DNA of 64,000 nucleotides from Pseudomonas fluorescens Q2-87. GTDB taxonomy: Bacteria; Pseudomonadota; Gammaproteobacteria; Pseudomonadales; Pseudomonadaceae. Below the pieces are notes generated by a model. The model did not search any database and was not told where the DNA came from. It saw only the letters and a program-made list of their open reading frames with translations. The stretch spans positions 1,554,556 to 1,618,555 of the forward strand of contig NZ_CM001558.1 of NCBI RefSeq assembly GCF_000281895.1, read 5' to 3'. The position numbers and the translations under genes were made by a program. Every line of letters begins with the position of its first letter. Within the stretch, counting starts at the first letter, position 1. Shown here in pieces: positions 28,727-38,233 of this stretch.

Positions 28727-30040
28727 ATGAAAGTGTTGAAAGGCCAGGACATCCTGGCGCTTGGTTTCATGACATTTGCGCTGTTCGTCGGCGCCGGCAA
28801 CATCATCTTTCCGCCTATCGTCGGTTTGCAGTCCGGGCCTCATGTCTGGATGGCGGCGCTGGGCTTCCTGATCACGGCGGTCGGTCTGCCGGTCATCACG
28901 GTCGTTGCGTTGGCCAAGGTCGGTGGCGCGATGGACGCCTTGAACAGCCCCATCGGCAAGGTCGCCGGTGGTGTGCTGGCGGCGGTCTGCTACCTGGCCG
29001 TCGGCCCGCTGTTCGCCACGCCGCGTACCGCCACCGTCTCGTTCGAAGTCGGCCTGGCGCCGCTGACCGGTGAAAGCCCGCTGGCGTTGTTGGCCTACAG
29101 CGCGGTGTATTTCCTGCTGGTGTTCTTCATCTCGCTCTATCCGGGCCGCTTGCTGGACACCGTCGGACGCTTTCTCGCGCCACTGAAGATCATCGCCCTG
29201 GCCGTACTGGGTATCGCCGCGTTTGCCCTGCCAGCCGGCGATATTGGCGTGGCGACTCCCGAATACGTCGCCGCGCCGTTTTCCCAAGGGTTTATCAACG
29301 GCTACCTGACCATGGATACCCTGGGCGCCCTGGTGTTCGGCATCGTCATCGTCAACGCGATCCGTTCCCGTGGCGTCGAGTCGCCCGCCCTGATCACTCG
29401 CTACGCCATCATCGCCGGGCTGATCGCCGGCGTGGGCCTGGCGCTGGTCTACGTCAGCCTGTTCCGCCTGGGGTCGGGCAGTCATGAAGTGGCTGTCGGC
29501 GCGACCAACGGCGCCGCTGTGCTGCATGCCTACGTGCAACACACGTTCGGCAACCTGGGCAGCGGCTTTCTTGCCGTGCTGATTTCCCTGGCGTGCCTGG
29601 TGACTGCGGTTGGCCTGACCTGCGCCTGCGCCGAGTACTTCAGCCGCGTCTTGCCCCTGTCCTACAAGACATTGGTGGTGATCCTGGCGGCGTTTTCGCT
29701 GCTGGTGTCCAATCTGGGCCTGACCAAGCTGATCGCCTTCTCGATTCCGGTCCTGACCGCGATCTATCCACCCTGCATCGCCTTGGTGGCACTGAGCTTC
29801 TGCAAGGATTTCTGGAACGAGCAAGGGCGCATCGTAGGGCCGGTGATGCTGGTGTCGTTCCTGTTTGGCCTGATCGATGCCCTCAAGGGCGCCGGGTTGG
29901 CGGACTGGATGCCGGCGCAGCTGGCTCACCTGCCGCTCAGCGAGCAAGGCCTGGCTTGGCTGGTGCCTTCGGTGATGACGCTGGCAGTCGCGGTGGTGTG
30001 TGATCGCCTGCTGGGCAAGCGCAGCGAAGCCTTGGCGTAA
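28727..30040 (+). CDS. brnQ: Branched-chain amino acid:cation symporter BrnQ
   Basis: A 437-residue inner-membrane carrier (PF05525) for Leu, Ile and Val, with about 12 transmembrane helices. Family segments are [19 protein letters not shown] at the N terminus, [17 protein letters not shown], and [15 protein letters not shown]. The ATG at 28727 ([12 protein letters not shown]) is preferred to a GTG four codons earlier because homologues such as BraB start at this point; neither has a strong ribosome site. A terminator follows. Confidence 0.93.
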   Translation: MKVLKGQDILALGFMTFALFVGAGNIIFPPIVGLQSGPHVWMAALGFLITAVGLPVITVVALAKVGGAMDALNSPIGKVAGGVLAAVCYLAVGPLFATPRTATVSFEVGLAPLTGESPLALLAYSAVYFLLVFFISLYPGRLLDTVGRFLAPLKIIALAVLGIAAFALPAGDIGVATPEYVAAPFSQGFINGYLTMDTLGALVFGIVIVNAIRSRGVESPALITRYAIIAGLIAGVGLALVYVSLFRLGSGSHEVAVGATNGAAVLHAYVQHTFGNLGSGFLAVLISLACLVTAVGLTCACAEYFSRVLPLSYKTLVVILAAFSLLVSNLGLTKLIAFSIPVLTAIYPPCIALVALSFCKDFWNEQGRIVGPVMLVSFLFGLIDALKGAGLADWMPAQLAHLPLSEQGLAWLVPSVMTLAVAVVCDRLLGKRSEALA

Positions 30041-30071
30041 ATAACCGAGAGGGAGTCCTCGCTGGAAATGG

Positions 30072-30107
30072 AAATGCCCCGTATCAATCGATGCGGGGCA
30101 TTTTTTT
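30072..30107 (+). terminator. Terminator of brnQ
   Basis: A 10-bp stem (AAATGCCCCG with CGGGGCATTT) and a T-run, starting 32 bp past the stop. Confidence 0.88.
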
Positions 30108-30170
30108 GGTGCAGTGTCTTTTTCCGTGGACTAACGTCGAAGCAATGTCTTGAAAGTTGCGAAAATCTCT

Positions 30171-30257
30171 GTGGGAGCGGGCTTGCTCGCGAATGCGATC
30201 TGTCTGTCAGCCATGTATTGATTGACCCACCGCTTTCGCGAGCAAGCCCGCTCCCAC
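30171..30257. repeat. REPIN downstream of brnQ
   Basis: Opposed REP palindromes at 30171-30193 and 30235-30257. The right one ends 55 bp before the DUF599 gene, so that gene's promoter is either very close or within the REPIN region. Confidence 0.9.
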
Positions 30258-30311
30258 AGGGTTCACCGCGACTATTGCTCCAGCTCTTGTTTTCGTCACA
30301 CAGGAAATCGA

Positions 30312-31049
30312 ATGTCATTCATCCAAGCCAATCTGATTCACTTGCTTGCCGCCGCCTGGTTCATCATCTGCTGGGGCGGCTATACCCGTTACGCCACCTG
30401 GAAAGCCCGCGATACAGCGTGCCTGGCCAGCGTGATGCACTTGTACCGCGAAGACTGGATGCGGCGCATGCTGTTGCGTGAAAACCGCATCGCCGATGCC
30501 AGCGTGATCGGTAACCTGGAGCGCAACGCGTCGTTCTTTGCCTCCAGCACGCTGATTATCCTGGCAGGGATCCTGACCGTGCTTGGCGCGTCTGACCGTG
30601 CGGTGTCGCTGCTGGCGGACCTGCCGATGGTGCAGCAAGCGTCCCAGGGCATGGCGGAGGTTAAATTGCTGTGCTTGGCCCTGGTGTTTGTGTACGCATT
30701 CTTCACCTTCAGTTGGTGCATGCGCCAATACAACTTCGCCGCAGTGCTGGTGGGTTCGGCGCCGATGATTGGCGAACGCCATGTGTCCGAGCAGGAGCGC
30801 AAGGCTTTTGCACTCAGGGCGGCGCGGGTGATTTCCATGGCGGCCAACCAGTTCAACTTCGGGCTGCGCTCGTATTATTTCGGCATGACCATGTTGGCGT
30901 GGTTCGTCAGCCCCTGGTTGTTCATGTTGATGAGTGCTGGCGTGGTGTTTGTGCTGTATCAGCGCGAGTTCCATTCCGATGTACTGGACGTGATGGTCTA
31001 TACCCCAACGGAAGCGCCTGTGACTGAAGTCGGTAAGGAAGCGGTCTGA
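30312..31049 (+). CDS. DUF599 membrane protein
   Basis: A 245-residue inner-membrane protein of the DUF599 family with four likely transmembrane helices (about 8-25, 75-95, 115-135 and 195-220). The family's WRxxMLxRENRIADASVIGNLERNASFFAS-type region is recognisable around residues 50-80. The function is unknown. The ATG at 30312 follows CAGGAAAT; longer upstream frames run through the REPIN and are not credible. Terminator sequences lie directly downstream. Confidence 0.82.
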   Translation: MSFIQANLIHLLAAAWFIICWGGYTRYATWKARDTACLASVMHLYREDWMRRMLLRENRIADASVIGNLERNASFFASSTLIILAGILTVLGASDRAVSLLADLPMVQQASQGMAEVKLLCLALVFVYAFFTFSWCMRQYNFAAVLVGSAPMIGERHVSEQERKAFALRAARVISMAANQFNFGLRSYYFGMTMLAWFVSPWLFMLMSAGVVFVLYQREFHSDVLDVMVYTPTEAPVTEVGKEAV

Positions 31050-31078
31050 CAGACAATTCCTTGAATGACAGGCGAAAG

Positions 31079-31106
31079 AAAACCCGCACCAGGCGGGTTT
31101 TCTTTT
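31079..31106. terminator. Shared bidirectional terminator
   Basis: AAAACCCGC and GCGGGTTTT with a short loop lie between the convergent DUF599 and lipoprotein genes, with A and T runs on both sides. Confidence 0.8.
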
Positions 31107-31121
31107 GCCGCTAAAACCGGA

Positions 31122-31373
31122 TCAGTTGGTTTTAGGCGCGGTAGCAGGAGCTTGTTCCTGCGTGGCGGCTTTGTTCGATTCGGCCTGATCTTTGGCGGCT
31201 TCGGCGTTTTCTTTCGCCGCGTCGTTCACTTTATCCTGTGCTTTGCTCATGTCTTGCTGAGCTTGTTCAGCATGTTGGTTGGCATCTTGAGCTTTGTCCT
31301 CGGATTTTTTATCGCAGGCAGCGAGACCGAGGGAGGCGGTCAACATCAAGGCAATAGCTAAAGTCTTACGCAT
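31122..31373 (-). CDS. Small Ala/Lys/Gln-rich lipoprotein
   Basis: An 83-residue lipoprotein. The signal peptide MRKTLAIALMLTASLGLAAC has a clear lipobox (LAAC, Cys20). The mature part is almost entirely charged and alanine-rich, with heptad-like spacing (DANQHAEQAQQDMSKAQDKV), suggesting one extended helix or coiled coil, reminiscent in style of Lpp-like and OprI-like proteins, although without proven homology. Ser-Asp at +2/+3 is not visible; the residues after Cys are Asp-Lys, which in E. coli would favour inner-membrane retention. A strong TAAGGAG site sits before the ATG. Function unknown. Confidence 0.8.
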   Translation of the reverse strand: MRKTLAIALMLTASLGLAACDKKSEDKAQDANQHAEQAQQDMSKAQDKVNDAAKENAEAAKDQAESNKAATQEQAPATAPKTN

Positions 31374-31530
31374 GGGGTGTTTCTCCTTATGGAAATAACT
31401 ACTGGCCGTTTGAGCGCAGCCCCCAAGATTAAGTTCCTGCTTTGTCATAGATATATAACTTTCCAATCGGATGGAACTTTACAGGTGGCGCCTGCTATCA
31501 GGCCCTGTCCTTTACCGGAGCGGTTAACAA

Positions 31531-32007
31531 ATGGTCGAAGACCCTGTTTTTGAGCGCGCGACACGCTTTTTATCGGCGCTCAGGCATTGCCAAGTACTGG
31601 GCTTGAAGCTGCACAGCGCCAATCGTGAAGGCTTGACGGTCATTTTGCCCTTCAGTCCCCGCATCGTTGGCAACCCACTCACCGGTATTATCCATGGTGG
31701 CGCGCTGACGTCATTGATGGACACGGCCTGCGGGATGTCGACCTTGTGCGTTCTCCCGCAATTCGAGGTCTGCCCGACCCTGGACCTGCGCATCGACTAC
31801 ATGCACGCCGCCGAGCCTCATAAGGATGTCTACGGCTTCGCCCAATGCTATCGGGTCACCCCGGACGTGATCTTCACCCGTGGTTTTGCCTATCAAGACG
31901 ACCCCGAGCAGCCCATCGCCCATGTGGTGGGTACGTTCATGCGCCTCGGCCAGCACGCCCGGGGCATAAGCAAGAGCGGCCCGATGGCTGCCGTGGACCG
32001 GCCATGA
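31531..32007 (+). CDS. PaaI-type hotdog thioesterase, first of a pair
   Basis: A 158-residue hotdog-fold protein. The acyl-CoA thioesterase signature is IIHGGALTSLMDTACGMS (residues 53-70), with HGG and the acidic residue Asp64; PTLDLRIDYMHAA supplies the central strand. These enzymes usually hydrolyse acyl- or aryl-CoA thioesters in the cytosol. The stop overlaps the next thioesterase gene by 4 bp, so the two are coupled. The C-terminal 15 residues are a poorly conserved basic tail. Substrate unknown. Confidence 0.85.
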   Translation: MVEDPVFERATRFLSALRHCQVLGLKLHSANREGLTVILPFSPRIVGNPLTGIIHGGALTSLMDTACGMSTLCVLPQFEVCPTLDLRIDYMHAAEPHKDVYGFAQCYRVTPDVIFTRGFAYQDDPEQPIAHVVGTFMRLGQHARGISKSGPMAAVDRP

Positions 32008-32465
32008 CCGACATCACCCAGGAACAACTGCGCCAGGCTTGCGCGCAGGGCGACTACGCGCGGCTACTGGCCTCGATCCCCTATGCGCAACTTATCGGCG
32101 TCGAGTGCACGCGCCAGGACGATACGCTGGTGTTCCGCTTGCCGGCCAACAAGGACAACATTGGTAACCCTTTGTTGCCTGCCATCCATGGCGGGGTCAT
32201 CGCCGGTTTCATGGAATTGGCCGCTGCCGTCCATTTGCTGATCGCCACTGGCGCCCCGGGCGTGCCGAAAATCATCGACTTTTCGCTGGATTACCTGCGC
32301 ACCGGGCAGTTTCGCGACACTTACGCCAAATGCCAGGTCTGGCGCCAAGGGCGGCGGGTGGCCAACGTCGCGATCACCGCCTGGCAAGACGTTGAGGCCG
32401 AACCCATCGCCACCGCCCGGGCACATTTCAAAATCCAGGAGCCCACAAAAACCGATCGCCCTTGA
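32004..32465 (+). CDS. PaaI-type hotdog thioesterase, second of a pair
   Basis: A 153-residue hotdog protein with the signature AIHGGVIAGFMELAAAVHL (about residues 55-73); Glu replaces the Asp of its upstream neighbour at the catalytic position. FSLDYLRTGQFRDTYAKCQVWRQGRRVAN is typical of the family. The ATG overlaps the stop of the first thioesterase (ATGA), suggesting coexpression and perhaps a hetero-oligomer; the latter is inference. Confidence 0.85.
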   Translation: MTDITQEQLRQACAQGDYARLLASIPYAQLIGVECTRQDDTLVFRLPANKDNIGNPLLPAIHGGVIAGFMELAAAVHLLIATGAPGVPKIIDFSLDYLRTGQFRDTYAKCQVWRQGRRVANVAITAWQDVEAEPIATARAHFKIQEPTKTDRP

Positions 32466-32552
32466 AATCATCCCCATTGCCCCCACCTTGAGGACATCCC
32501 GCCGCCAATCTCTGCGAGGCGGACACCACCATCCACTTGGAGTTTGATGACC

Positions 32553-34457
32553 ATGAGCGTGGAAACTCAAAAGGAAACCCTGGGCTTCCAGACCGAGGTG
32601 AAGCAACTGCTGCACCTGATGATTCACTCGCTGTATTCAAATAAGGAAATTTTCCTTCGCGAGTTGATTTCGAACGCCTCCGACGCCGTCGACAAATTAC
32701 GTTTCGAAGCCCTTTCCAAGCCTGAATTGCTGGAAGGTGGCGCTGAGCTGAAGATCCGAGTGAGCTTCGACAAGGACGCGAAAACCGTCACCCTCGAAGA
32801 CAACGGCATCGGCATGAGCCGCGAAGAAGTGATCACGCACTTGGGCACCATCGCCAAGTCCGGCACTGCCGACTTCATGAAGAACCTGTCTGGCGATCAG
32901 AAGAAGGATTCCCACCTGATCGGCCAGTTCGGCGTTGGTTTCTATTCTGCGTTCATCGTCGCCGACCAAGTCGAAGTGTTCAGCCGCCGTGCCGGCCTCG
33001 CTGCGAGCGAAGGCGTGCACTGGTCGTCCAAGGGCGAGGGCGAGTTCGAAGTTGCCACCGTCGACAAGGCTGATCGCGGTACTCGCATCGTGCTGCACCT
33101 CAAATCCGGTGAAGACGAGTTCGCCGATGGCTGGCGCCTGCGCAACATCATCAAGAAGTATTCCGACCACATCGCGCTGCCGATCGAGCTGCCGAAGGAA
33201 GTCACCGCTGCCGAAGGCGAAGAAAAGCCCGAAGTGGAGTGGGAAACCGTCAACCGCGCCAGTGCCCTGTGGACCCGTCCACGCACCGAGGTGAAGGATG
33301 AGGAATACCAAGAGTTCTACAAGCACATCGCCCATGACTTCGAAAACCCGCTGAGCTGGAGCCATAACAAGGTCGAAGGCAAGCTGGAATACAACTCGCT
33401 GCTGTACGTGCCGGCCCGCGCGCCGTTCGATCTGTACCAGCGCGAAGCACCGCGTGGCCTCAAACTCTACGTACAGCGCGTATTCGTGATGGACCAGGCC
33501 GAGTCGTTCCTGCCGCTGTACCTGCGCTTCATCAAGGGTGTGGTGGACTCCAACGACCTGTCGCTGAACGTATCGCGGGAAATCCTGCAGAAAGATCCGA
33601 TCATCGACTCCATGAAGTCGGCGCTGACCAAGCGTGTATTGGACATGCTGGAGAAACTGGCGAAGAACGAGCCAGAGCAGTACAAGGGCTTCTGGAAGAA
33701 CTTCGGCCAAGTGATGAAAGAAGGCCCGGCCGAAGATTTCGCCAACAAAGAGAAGATCGCCGGCCTGCTGCGCTTTGCCTCGACCCAGGGTGACGATGGC
33801 GAGCAGATCGTAAGCCTGGCCGATTACCTGGCCCGCGCCAAGGAAGGCCAGGACAAGATCTACTACCTGACCGGCGAAACTTATGCACAGGTCAAGAACA
33901 GCCCGCACCTGGAAGTCTTCCGCAAGAAAGGCATCGAAGTGCTGCTGCTGACCGACCGCATCGACGAATGGCTGATGAGCTATCTCAACGAATTCGACGG
34001 CAAGAGTTTTGTCGACGTTGCGCGCGGTGACCTGGACCTCGGCAACCTGGATTCGGAAGAAGACAAGAAAGCTGCCGAAGAAGTCGCCAAGAGCAAGGAA
34101 GGCTTGGTCGAACGGATCAAGACTGCCCTGGGCGACGCCGTCAGCGAAGTGCGGGTTTCTCACCGCCTGACCGACTCTCCAGCGATCCTGGCCATCGGCG
34201 AACAGGACCTCGGCCTGCAAATGCGCCAGATCCTCGAAGCCAGCGGCCAGAAAGTGCCGGACTCCAAGCCGATCTTCGAATTCAACCCGGCCCACCCGCT
34301 GGTGGAGAAGCTCGACAACGAACAGAGCGAAGAGCGTTTCGGCGACCTCTCGCACATCCTGTTCGACCAGGCAGCTCTGGCGGCCGGCGACAGCCTGAAG
34401 GACCCGGCGGCGTATGTGCGCCGCCTGAACAAGCTGCTGGTTGAACTGTCAGCTTAA
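32553..34457 (+). CDS. htpG: Chaperone HtpG (Hsp90)
   Basis: A 634-residue bacterial Hsp90. The GHKL ATPase domain contains [27 protein letters not shown] and [11 protein letters not shown]. The middle domain ([35 protein letters not shown]) and C-terminal dimerisation region are complete. The ATG at 32553 ([12 protein letters not shown]) matches other Pseudomonas HtpG proteins; another ATG lies 6 bp upstream and is closer to the GGAG site. It helps fold cytosolic clients under stress. A terminator follows. Confidence 0.96.
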   Translation: MSVETQKETLGFQTEVKQLLHLMIHSLYSNKEIFLRELISNASDAVDKLRFEALSKPELLEGGAELKIRVSFDKDAKTVTLEDNGIGMSREEVITHLGTIAKSGTADFMKNLSGDQKKDSHLIGQFGVGFYSAFIVADQVEVFSRRAGLAASEGVHWSSKGEGEFEVATVDKADRGTRIVLHLKSGEDEFADGWRLRNIIKKYSDHIALPIELPKEVTAAEGEEKPEVEWETVNRASALWTRPRTEVKDEEYQEFYKHIAHDFENPLSWSHNKVEGKLEYNSLLYVPARAPFDLYQREAPRGLKLYVQRVFVMDQAESFLPLYLRFIKGVVDSNDLSLNVSREILQKDPIIDSMKSALTKRVLDMLEKLAKNEPEQYKGFWKNFGQVMKEGPAEDFANKEKIAGLLRFASTQGDDGEQIVSLADYLARAKEGQDKIYYLTGETYAQVKNSPHLEVFRKKGIEVLLLTDRIDEWLMSYLNEFDGKSFVDVARGDLDLGNLDSEEDKKAAEEVAKSKEGLVERIKTALGDAVSEVRVSHRLTDSPAILAIGEQDLGLQMRQILEASGQKVPDSKPIFEFNPAHPLVEKLDNEQSEERFGDLSHILFDQAALAAGDSLKDPAAYVRRLNKLLVELSA

Positions 34458-34468
34458 TCAAGTGCAGG

Positions 34469-34496
34469 AAAAACCCGCTTCGGCGGGTTTTTTCAT
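34469..34496 (+). terminator. Terminator of htpG
   Basis: AAAACCCGC and GCGGGTTTT around a short TTCG-type loop, followed by T residues, 12 bp after the stop. Confidence 0.85.
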
Positions 34497-34526
34497 TTCT
34501 GATATTCAGTTAAAGAGGAGTCCGTC

Positions 34527-35255
34527 ATGAGTCAGGTTACGGTTCGTTCGCTGGTCTATCAGATCGAAGGTCAAGACTATGAGGGCCGCCTGGCCTTCGA
34601 CGTCAATCAGCAGGGCCCGCGCCCGGGTTTGCTGATGGCACCGAATTGGATGGGCGTTGGTGCGGGTGCCGAGGAGATCGCCAGATCGGTGGCCGCCAAT
34701 GGCTACGTGGTGTTGATTGCCGATCTTTACGGCCAGAAGGTGCGCCCGGGCAACGCCGACGAAGCGGGCGCGGCGATGATGCCTCTCAAGAGCGACCGGG
34801 CTCTGTTGCGCAGGCGCATGCAGGCGGCGTTCGAGCAATTGCAAAGCCAGGGCGACGCGCAGGTCGACACGTCGAAACTCGCCACGTTCGGTTTCTGCTT
34901 CGGTGGTTGCTGCGCCCTGGAGCTGGCCCGTACTGGCGCACCGCTGAAAGCGACCATTTCATTTCACGGCACGCTGGATACTCCGAACCCAGCAGATGCG
35001 CAGAACATCCAGGGTTCGGTGCTGGTGATGCACGGTGCCTCGGATCCGCTGGTGCCGAAGGAGCAACTGCCGGCCTTCGTAGACGAAATGAACGCTGCCG
35101 GGGTGGATTGGCAACTGCTGAGCTACGGCGGAGCGGTGCACTCGTTCACCGACCCGCAGGCCAATGTGCCGGGCAAGATGATGTACAACGCCAAGGTCGC
35201 CGGGCGGGCGTTCAGGTCGATGCATAACTTGCTGGATGAAGTGTTCAAGGGCTGA
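34527..35255 (+). CDS. Dienelactone hydrolase family protein
   Basis: A 242-residue alpha/beta-hydrolase of the DLH family (PF01738). The nucleophile is Cys in GFCFGGCCALELA (about residues 121-133); the acid and His are in MHGASDPLV and GGAVHSFTDP. Family members cleave dienelactones or act as general carboxylesterases in the cytosol. AGAGGAG precedes the ATG. It stands alone between the htpG terminator and a REPIN, with no aromatic-degradation genes nearby, so a housekeeping esterase role is as likely as a catabolic one. Confidence 0.88.
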   Translation: MSQVTVRSLVYQIEGQDYEGRLAFDVNQQGPRPGLLMAPNWMGVGAGAEEIARSVAANGYVVLIADLYGQKVRPGNADEAGAAMMPLKSDRALLRRRMQAAFEQLQSQGDAQVDTSKLATFGFCFGGCCALELARTGAPLKATISFHGTLDTPNPADAQNIQGSVLVMHGASDPLVPKEQLPAFVDEMNAAGVDWQLLSYGGAVHSFTDPQANVPGKMMYNAKVAGRAFRSMHNLLDEVFKG

Positions 35256-35299
35256 GGTCGGGCCTGGCGCTGAGTATTGTTGGTGTCAGAGCTGGCCCC

Positions 35300-35389
35300 T
35301 TCGCGAGCAAGCCCGCTCCCACAGTGGATCTGCAATGCCCACAATATTGTGAGCAACTCGGTCCTTGTGGGAGCGGGCTTGCTCGCGAA
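35300..35389. repeat. REPIN between DLH and pirin genes
   Basis: Opposed REP palindromes, 35300-35322 and 35367-35389, between two convergent genes. No other terminator is obvious here, so the structure may protect or end both transcripts. Confidence 0.9.
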
Positions 35390-35414
35390 GGGGCCCAGCC
35401 AGGCACCGCTGAAA

Positions 35415-36275
35415 TCAGGGCAGCTCGATCCGCTCGCTTTCCCCCGGCACGGTCGGCCAGTCGCCAGCCGCCCAGCGCTGGCGCGCCTCATCGATCCGGG
35501 CCGGGTCGCTGGAGACGAAGTTCCAGTTCATCCGCCGCGGACCATCCAGCGGTGCGCCGCCGAACAGCACGGCATGGCAATCACTCTCGGCAAACAGCGT
35601 CATTTCCTCCCCGACCGGCAATATCACCAACGAGTGAGGCTCAACCGGCTCGCCGTCCAGCAACGCCTCGCCGCTCAACACATACAACGCCCGCTCTGCA
35701 TGCTCGGTGGGAATCAGCAATGTCGTTGCGGTCTGCAGGTTCAGTTCGGCGTACAGCGTAGGAGACAGCACCGGCACCGGCGATTCCAGGCAAAAGCCTG
35801 ACCCGGCGATCATACGGATGCTGACCCCCAGATTATCGCTGACGGGCAGGCTCTGTGCCGGATGATGGCTGTAGTGCCCTGGCCCCTGTTCGTGGGACTT
35901 GGGCGAGGCCAGCCAGATTTGCAACCCGTGCATGACGAAACCGCTTTGCAGCAGTGCTTCGGGCGTGCGCTCGACATGGGCGATGGCGCTGCCGGCGGTC
36001 ATCCAGCTGACATCCCCAGCCTCCACCACCTGATCGGAGCCCAGGCTGTCCTTGTGCTGGAGTGTTCCCTCGAACAGGTAGGTGAGGGTGGACAGGCCGA
36101 TATGGGGATGCTGGCGGATGTTCATGCCTTTGCCGGCCGGGTAGGCCGTTTGCAGCATGTGGTCGAAAAATACGAAAGGTCCGACGCTGCGACACTTGGC
36201 GGATGGCAATGGGCGAAGAATCGGCTGGCCTTCGACATCTTCAGCGCGGGGGCGAACAGTCAGGAGGGTGGTCAT
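35415..36275 (-). CDS. Pirin family protein
   Basis: A 286-residue bicupin. The N-terminal pirin domain (PF02678) shows GPFVFFDHM, the metal-binding RQHPHIGLSTLTYLFEG segment and HKDSLG, consistent with Fe-binding His residues; GDVSWMTAGSAIAHVERTP follows. The C-terminal pirin_C domain is present. Bacterial pirins have been described as quercetinases or as partners of metabolic enzymes; the role here is unknown. The ATG at 36275 (MTTLLTVRPRAEDV) is preferred over the longer frame that would run into the divergent amidohydrolase gene. Confidence 0.88.
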   Translation of the reverse strand: MTTLLTVRPRAEDVEGQPILRPLPSAKCRSVGPFVFFDHMLQTAYPAGKGMNIRQHPHIGLSTLTYLFEGTLQHKDSLGSDQVVEAGDVSWMTAGSAIAHVERTPEALLQSGFVMHGLQIWLASPKSHEQGPGHYSHHPAQSLPVSDNLGVSIRMIAGSGFCLESPVPVLSPTLYAELNLQTATTLLIPTEHAERALYVLSGEALLDGEPVEPHSLVILPVGEEMTLFAESDCHAVLFGGAPLDGPRRMNWNFVSSDPARIDEARQRWAAGDWPTVPGESERIELP

Positions 36276-36402
36276 GGTGTCTTCCAGGGCGAACAACGGT
36301 TGCGCCAAGCATACCCCGTCGCTCCCGGCCACAGCACGCATGCCTTGAACCCGTGCGGGACGGTTGGGGTCTATGCTGCTCATGACACTCTGGAGTGTGC
36401 CC

Positions 36403-37413
36403 GTGCCCACGACCCGCTTGATCTTCGCTTGCCTGATGGCTGTTTCCAGTTTTTGCGCCATGGCCCGCGAATATGCCTACAGCGATGCTCACTTGCATTA
36501 CGTCGATTTCTTTCAGGAAACCGCCGGGATGCCCAAGCTGCTCCAGGCGATGGCGGACAATCGTATTGAGCATGTGATGATTTCCGGCATTCCGGTGGCC
36601 AAGAAATGGCATGAGGACGAACCCAAGCGTCCTCGCTATTACGCCGGCGACGATGCGGACGCCTATTGGTACAGCGCCACTGACGTGATCGTGGCCGCTG
36701 CAGTGGGCAAATTGACCCCCGAACAACGCCAGCGTTTTCATCCTTTCCTGTCAGGGTTCAATCCCAACGACAAGAACTCCGACGCGCATATCCAGCGCAT
36801 GCTCGATCTGTATCCGGGGCTGTGGCAGGGCATCGGCGAAGTATTCACGCGCCATGACGACCTGACCGCGTTGACCTCGGGCGACACTGCACGCGCCAAC
36901 AACGAAGCCATGACGCGGATCTATCACCTGGCGGCGGAAAATGACCTGCCGGTAATGCTGCATTCCAACATCACGTCCAAGCGTGAGAAAAATCCGCTGT
37001 ACCTGGCGGAAATTGAAGAGCCGTTACGTAATCATCCGCACACGCGCTTCATCTGGGCGCATGCCGGCACCAGCATGGAAATCCATCGTCACCAGACCCA
37101 ATTGGATTTCCTGTTGCCGACCCTGACCCGAATGCTTGAATCCTACCCCAACCTCTACATCGACCTGTCCTGGAGCCTGCTCACGCCCTACTTGCTGGAC
37201 GAGGCGGGCAAGCCTCGGCAGGCGTGGGTAAAGCTCGTGGAGCGCTTCCCGGAGCGCTTCATGGTGGGATCAGACGTGGTAGGGCGTTTCAACAAGCTCG
37301 GTAAGCAACTGCACAGCTTCGATCCGTTCCTGGATGCCTTGCCTGAAGATGTCGCGAAGAAGGTGGCGCGGGATAACTTTTTGGCGGTGTTGCCTCGCTC
37401 AGTAGCCCGCTAA
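36403..37413 (+). CDS. Exported amidohydrolase-family protein
   Basis: A 336-residue protein from the GTG at 36403, which has GGAG 7 bp upstream and starts a compact signal peptide (MPTTRLIFACLMAVSSFCAMA). ATGs at 36373 and 36382 are alternatives. The mature part is an amidohydrolase_2-type TIM barrel (PF04909): YSDAHLHYVDFF carries the HxH metal motif, PVMLHSNI, FIWAHAGTSM and MVGSDVVGRF supply later His and Asp positions. It is probably a periplasmic metal-dependent hydrolase or lyase of unknown substrate. Divergent from the pirin gene. Confidence 0.78.
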   Translation: MPTTRLIFACLMAVSSFCAMAREYAYSDAHLHYVDFFQETAGMPKLLQAMADNRIEHVMISGIPVAKKWHEDEPKRPRYYAGDDADAYWYSATDVIVAAAVGKLTPEQRQRFHPFLSGFNPNDKNSDAHIQRMLDLYPGLWQGIGEVFTRHDDLTALTSGDTARANNEAMTRIYHLAAENDLPVMLHSNITSKREKNPLYLAEIEEPLRNHPHTRFIWAHAGTSMEIHRHQTQLDFLLPTLTRMLESYPNLYIDLSWSLLTPYLLDEAGKPRQAWVKLVERFPERFMVGSDVVGRFNKLGKQLHSFDPFLDALPEDVAKKVARDNFLAVLPRSVAR

Positions 37414-37422
37414 ACGGCTGTT

Positions 37423-37500
37423 GTGGCGAGGGAGCTTGCTCCCGCTGGGCTGCGTAGCGGCCCCGCTGCGCAGTCGAGCGGGAGCAAGCTCCCTCGCCAC
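37423..37500. repeat. Second-family REP doublet
   Basis: GGCGAGGGAGCTTGCTCCCG occurs within 37423-37446, and its inverse within 37477-37500. This repeat family differs from the RAYT-linked REP; other copies are at 47746-47875 and 61387-61410. Confidence 0.85.
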
Positions 37501-37581
37501 GGATTATCGGTGTGCACGTTTGTCATCAGCCTGTCACCCCCGCGTCATACCCTCGCGCTCATCTCAATCAAGGAGCGCACT

Positions 37582-38046
37582 ATGCACCTCACCCGTTCAA
37601 GCGCACTGGTCGCGCTGTTGTTGACCTGTGGCCTGGCCCAGGCAGAAGTCCGTGTCGAAGGTCCGGTGGAGTATGGCGTTTTCGAAGGGACGCAAGCCGA
37701 GCTGCAGTCGGGGGAGCGGGTCCTGCGGCGCAGTAACCAACCGATCCGCCAGACCGAAAGCGTGCCGGCGAAGCTGGGCACCAAGTTCGGCATGCGTTAT
37801 CAACTGGCGGGCAAGGTCGCCGATGACCAGCCGTTGACTCTGTTGTACTTCACGCCGGGCATCCGCACCCCCGATGGCGTGCGCCACGATAAATTCGAGA
37901 TCATCCAGAAACTGGTGCCCGGCGCCCCTCAGGACGTCATGGCCTACGAATTCACCGAAAGCCACGAAGTGGTGCCGGGGGAATGGCGGTTCATGGTGTT
38001 CCAGGGTGACCGACTATTGGCGCAACAGCGGTTTGTTGTGCGCTGA
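37582..38046 (+). CDS. Small exported protein, probable DUF3859
   Basis: A 154-residue protein with a signal peptide (residues 1-20, ending AQA) and a beta-rich mature domain (VRVEGPVEYGVFEGTQAEL ... GEWRFMVFQGDRLLAQQRFVV). It resembles the DUF3859 family, which has no known function; I hold that assignment loosely. AAGGAG precedes the ATG. It stands between repeat elements and is not obviously in an operon. Confidence 0.7.
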   Translation: MHLTRSSALVALLLTCGLAQAEVRVEGPVEYGVFEGTQAELQSGERVLRRSNQPIRQTESVPAKLGTKFGMRYQLAGKVADDQPLTLLYFTPGIRTPDGVRHDKFEIIQKLVPGAPQDVMAYEFTESHEVVPGEWRFMVFQGDRLLAQQRFVVR

Positions 38047-38070
38047 CACTCATCCCTCACAGCACAACTT

Positions 38071-38157
38071 GTGGGAGCGGGCTTGCTCGCGAAGGCGTAC
38101 TGTCAGGCACTATCGATGTGCATGACCCACCGCATTCGCGAGCAAGCCCGCTCCCAT
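38071..38157. repeat. REPIN downstream of the DUF3859-like gene
   Basis: Opposed REP palindromes at 38071-38093 and 38135-38157; the second ends CCCAT rather than CCCAC. Confidence 0.88.
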
Positions 38158-38183
38158 AGGAATTGTGCGGTATAAGAAGCAGG

Positions 38184-38220
38184 CAAAAAAACGCCCCGAA
38201 TCAGCCGGAGCGTTTTTTGT
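38184..38220 (-). terminator. Terminator of fabAB
   Basis: On the minus strand AAAAACGCTCCGG pairs imperfectly with CGGGGCGTTTTTTT, 14 bp past the fabB stop. Confidence 0.8.
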
Positions 38221-38233
38221 GTAGCGGCGGGGC

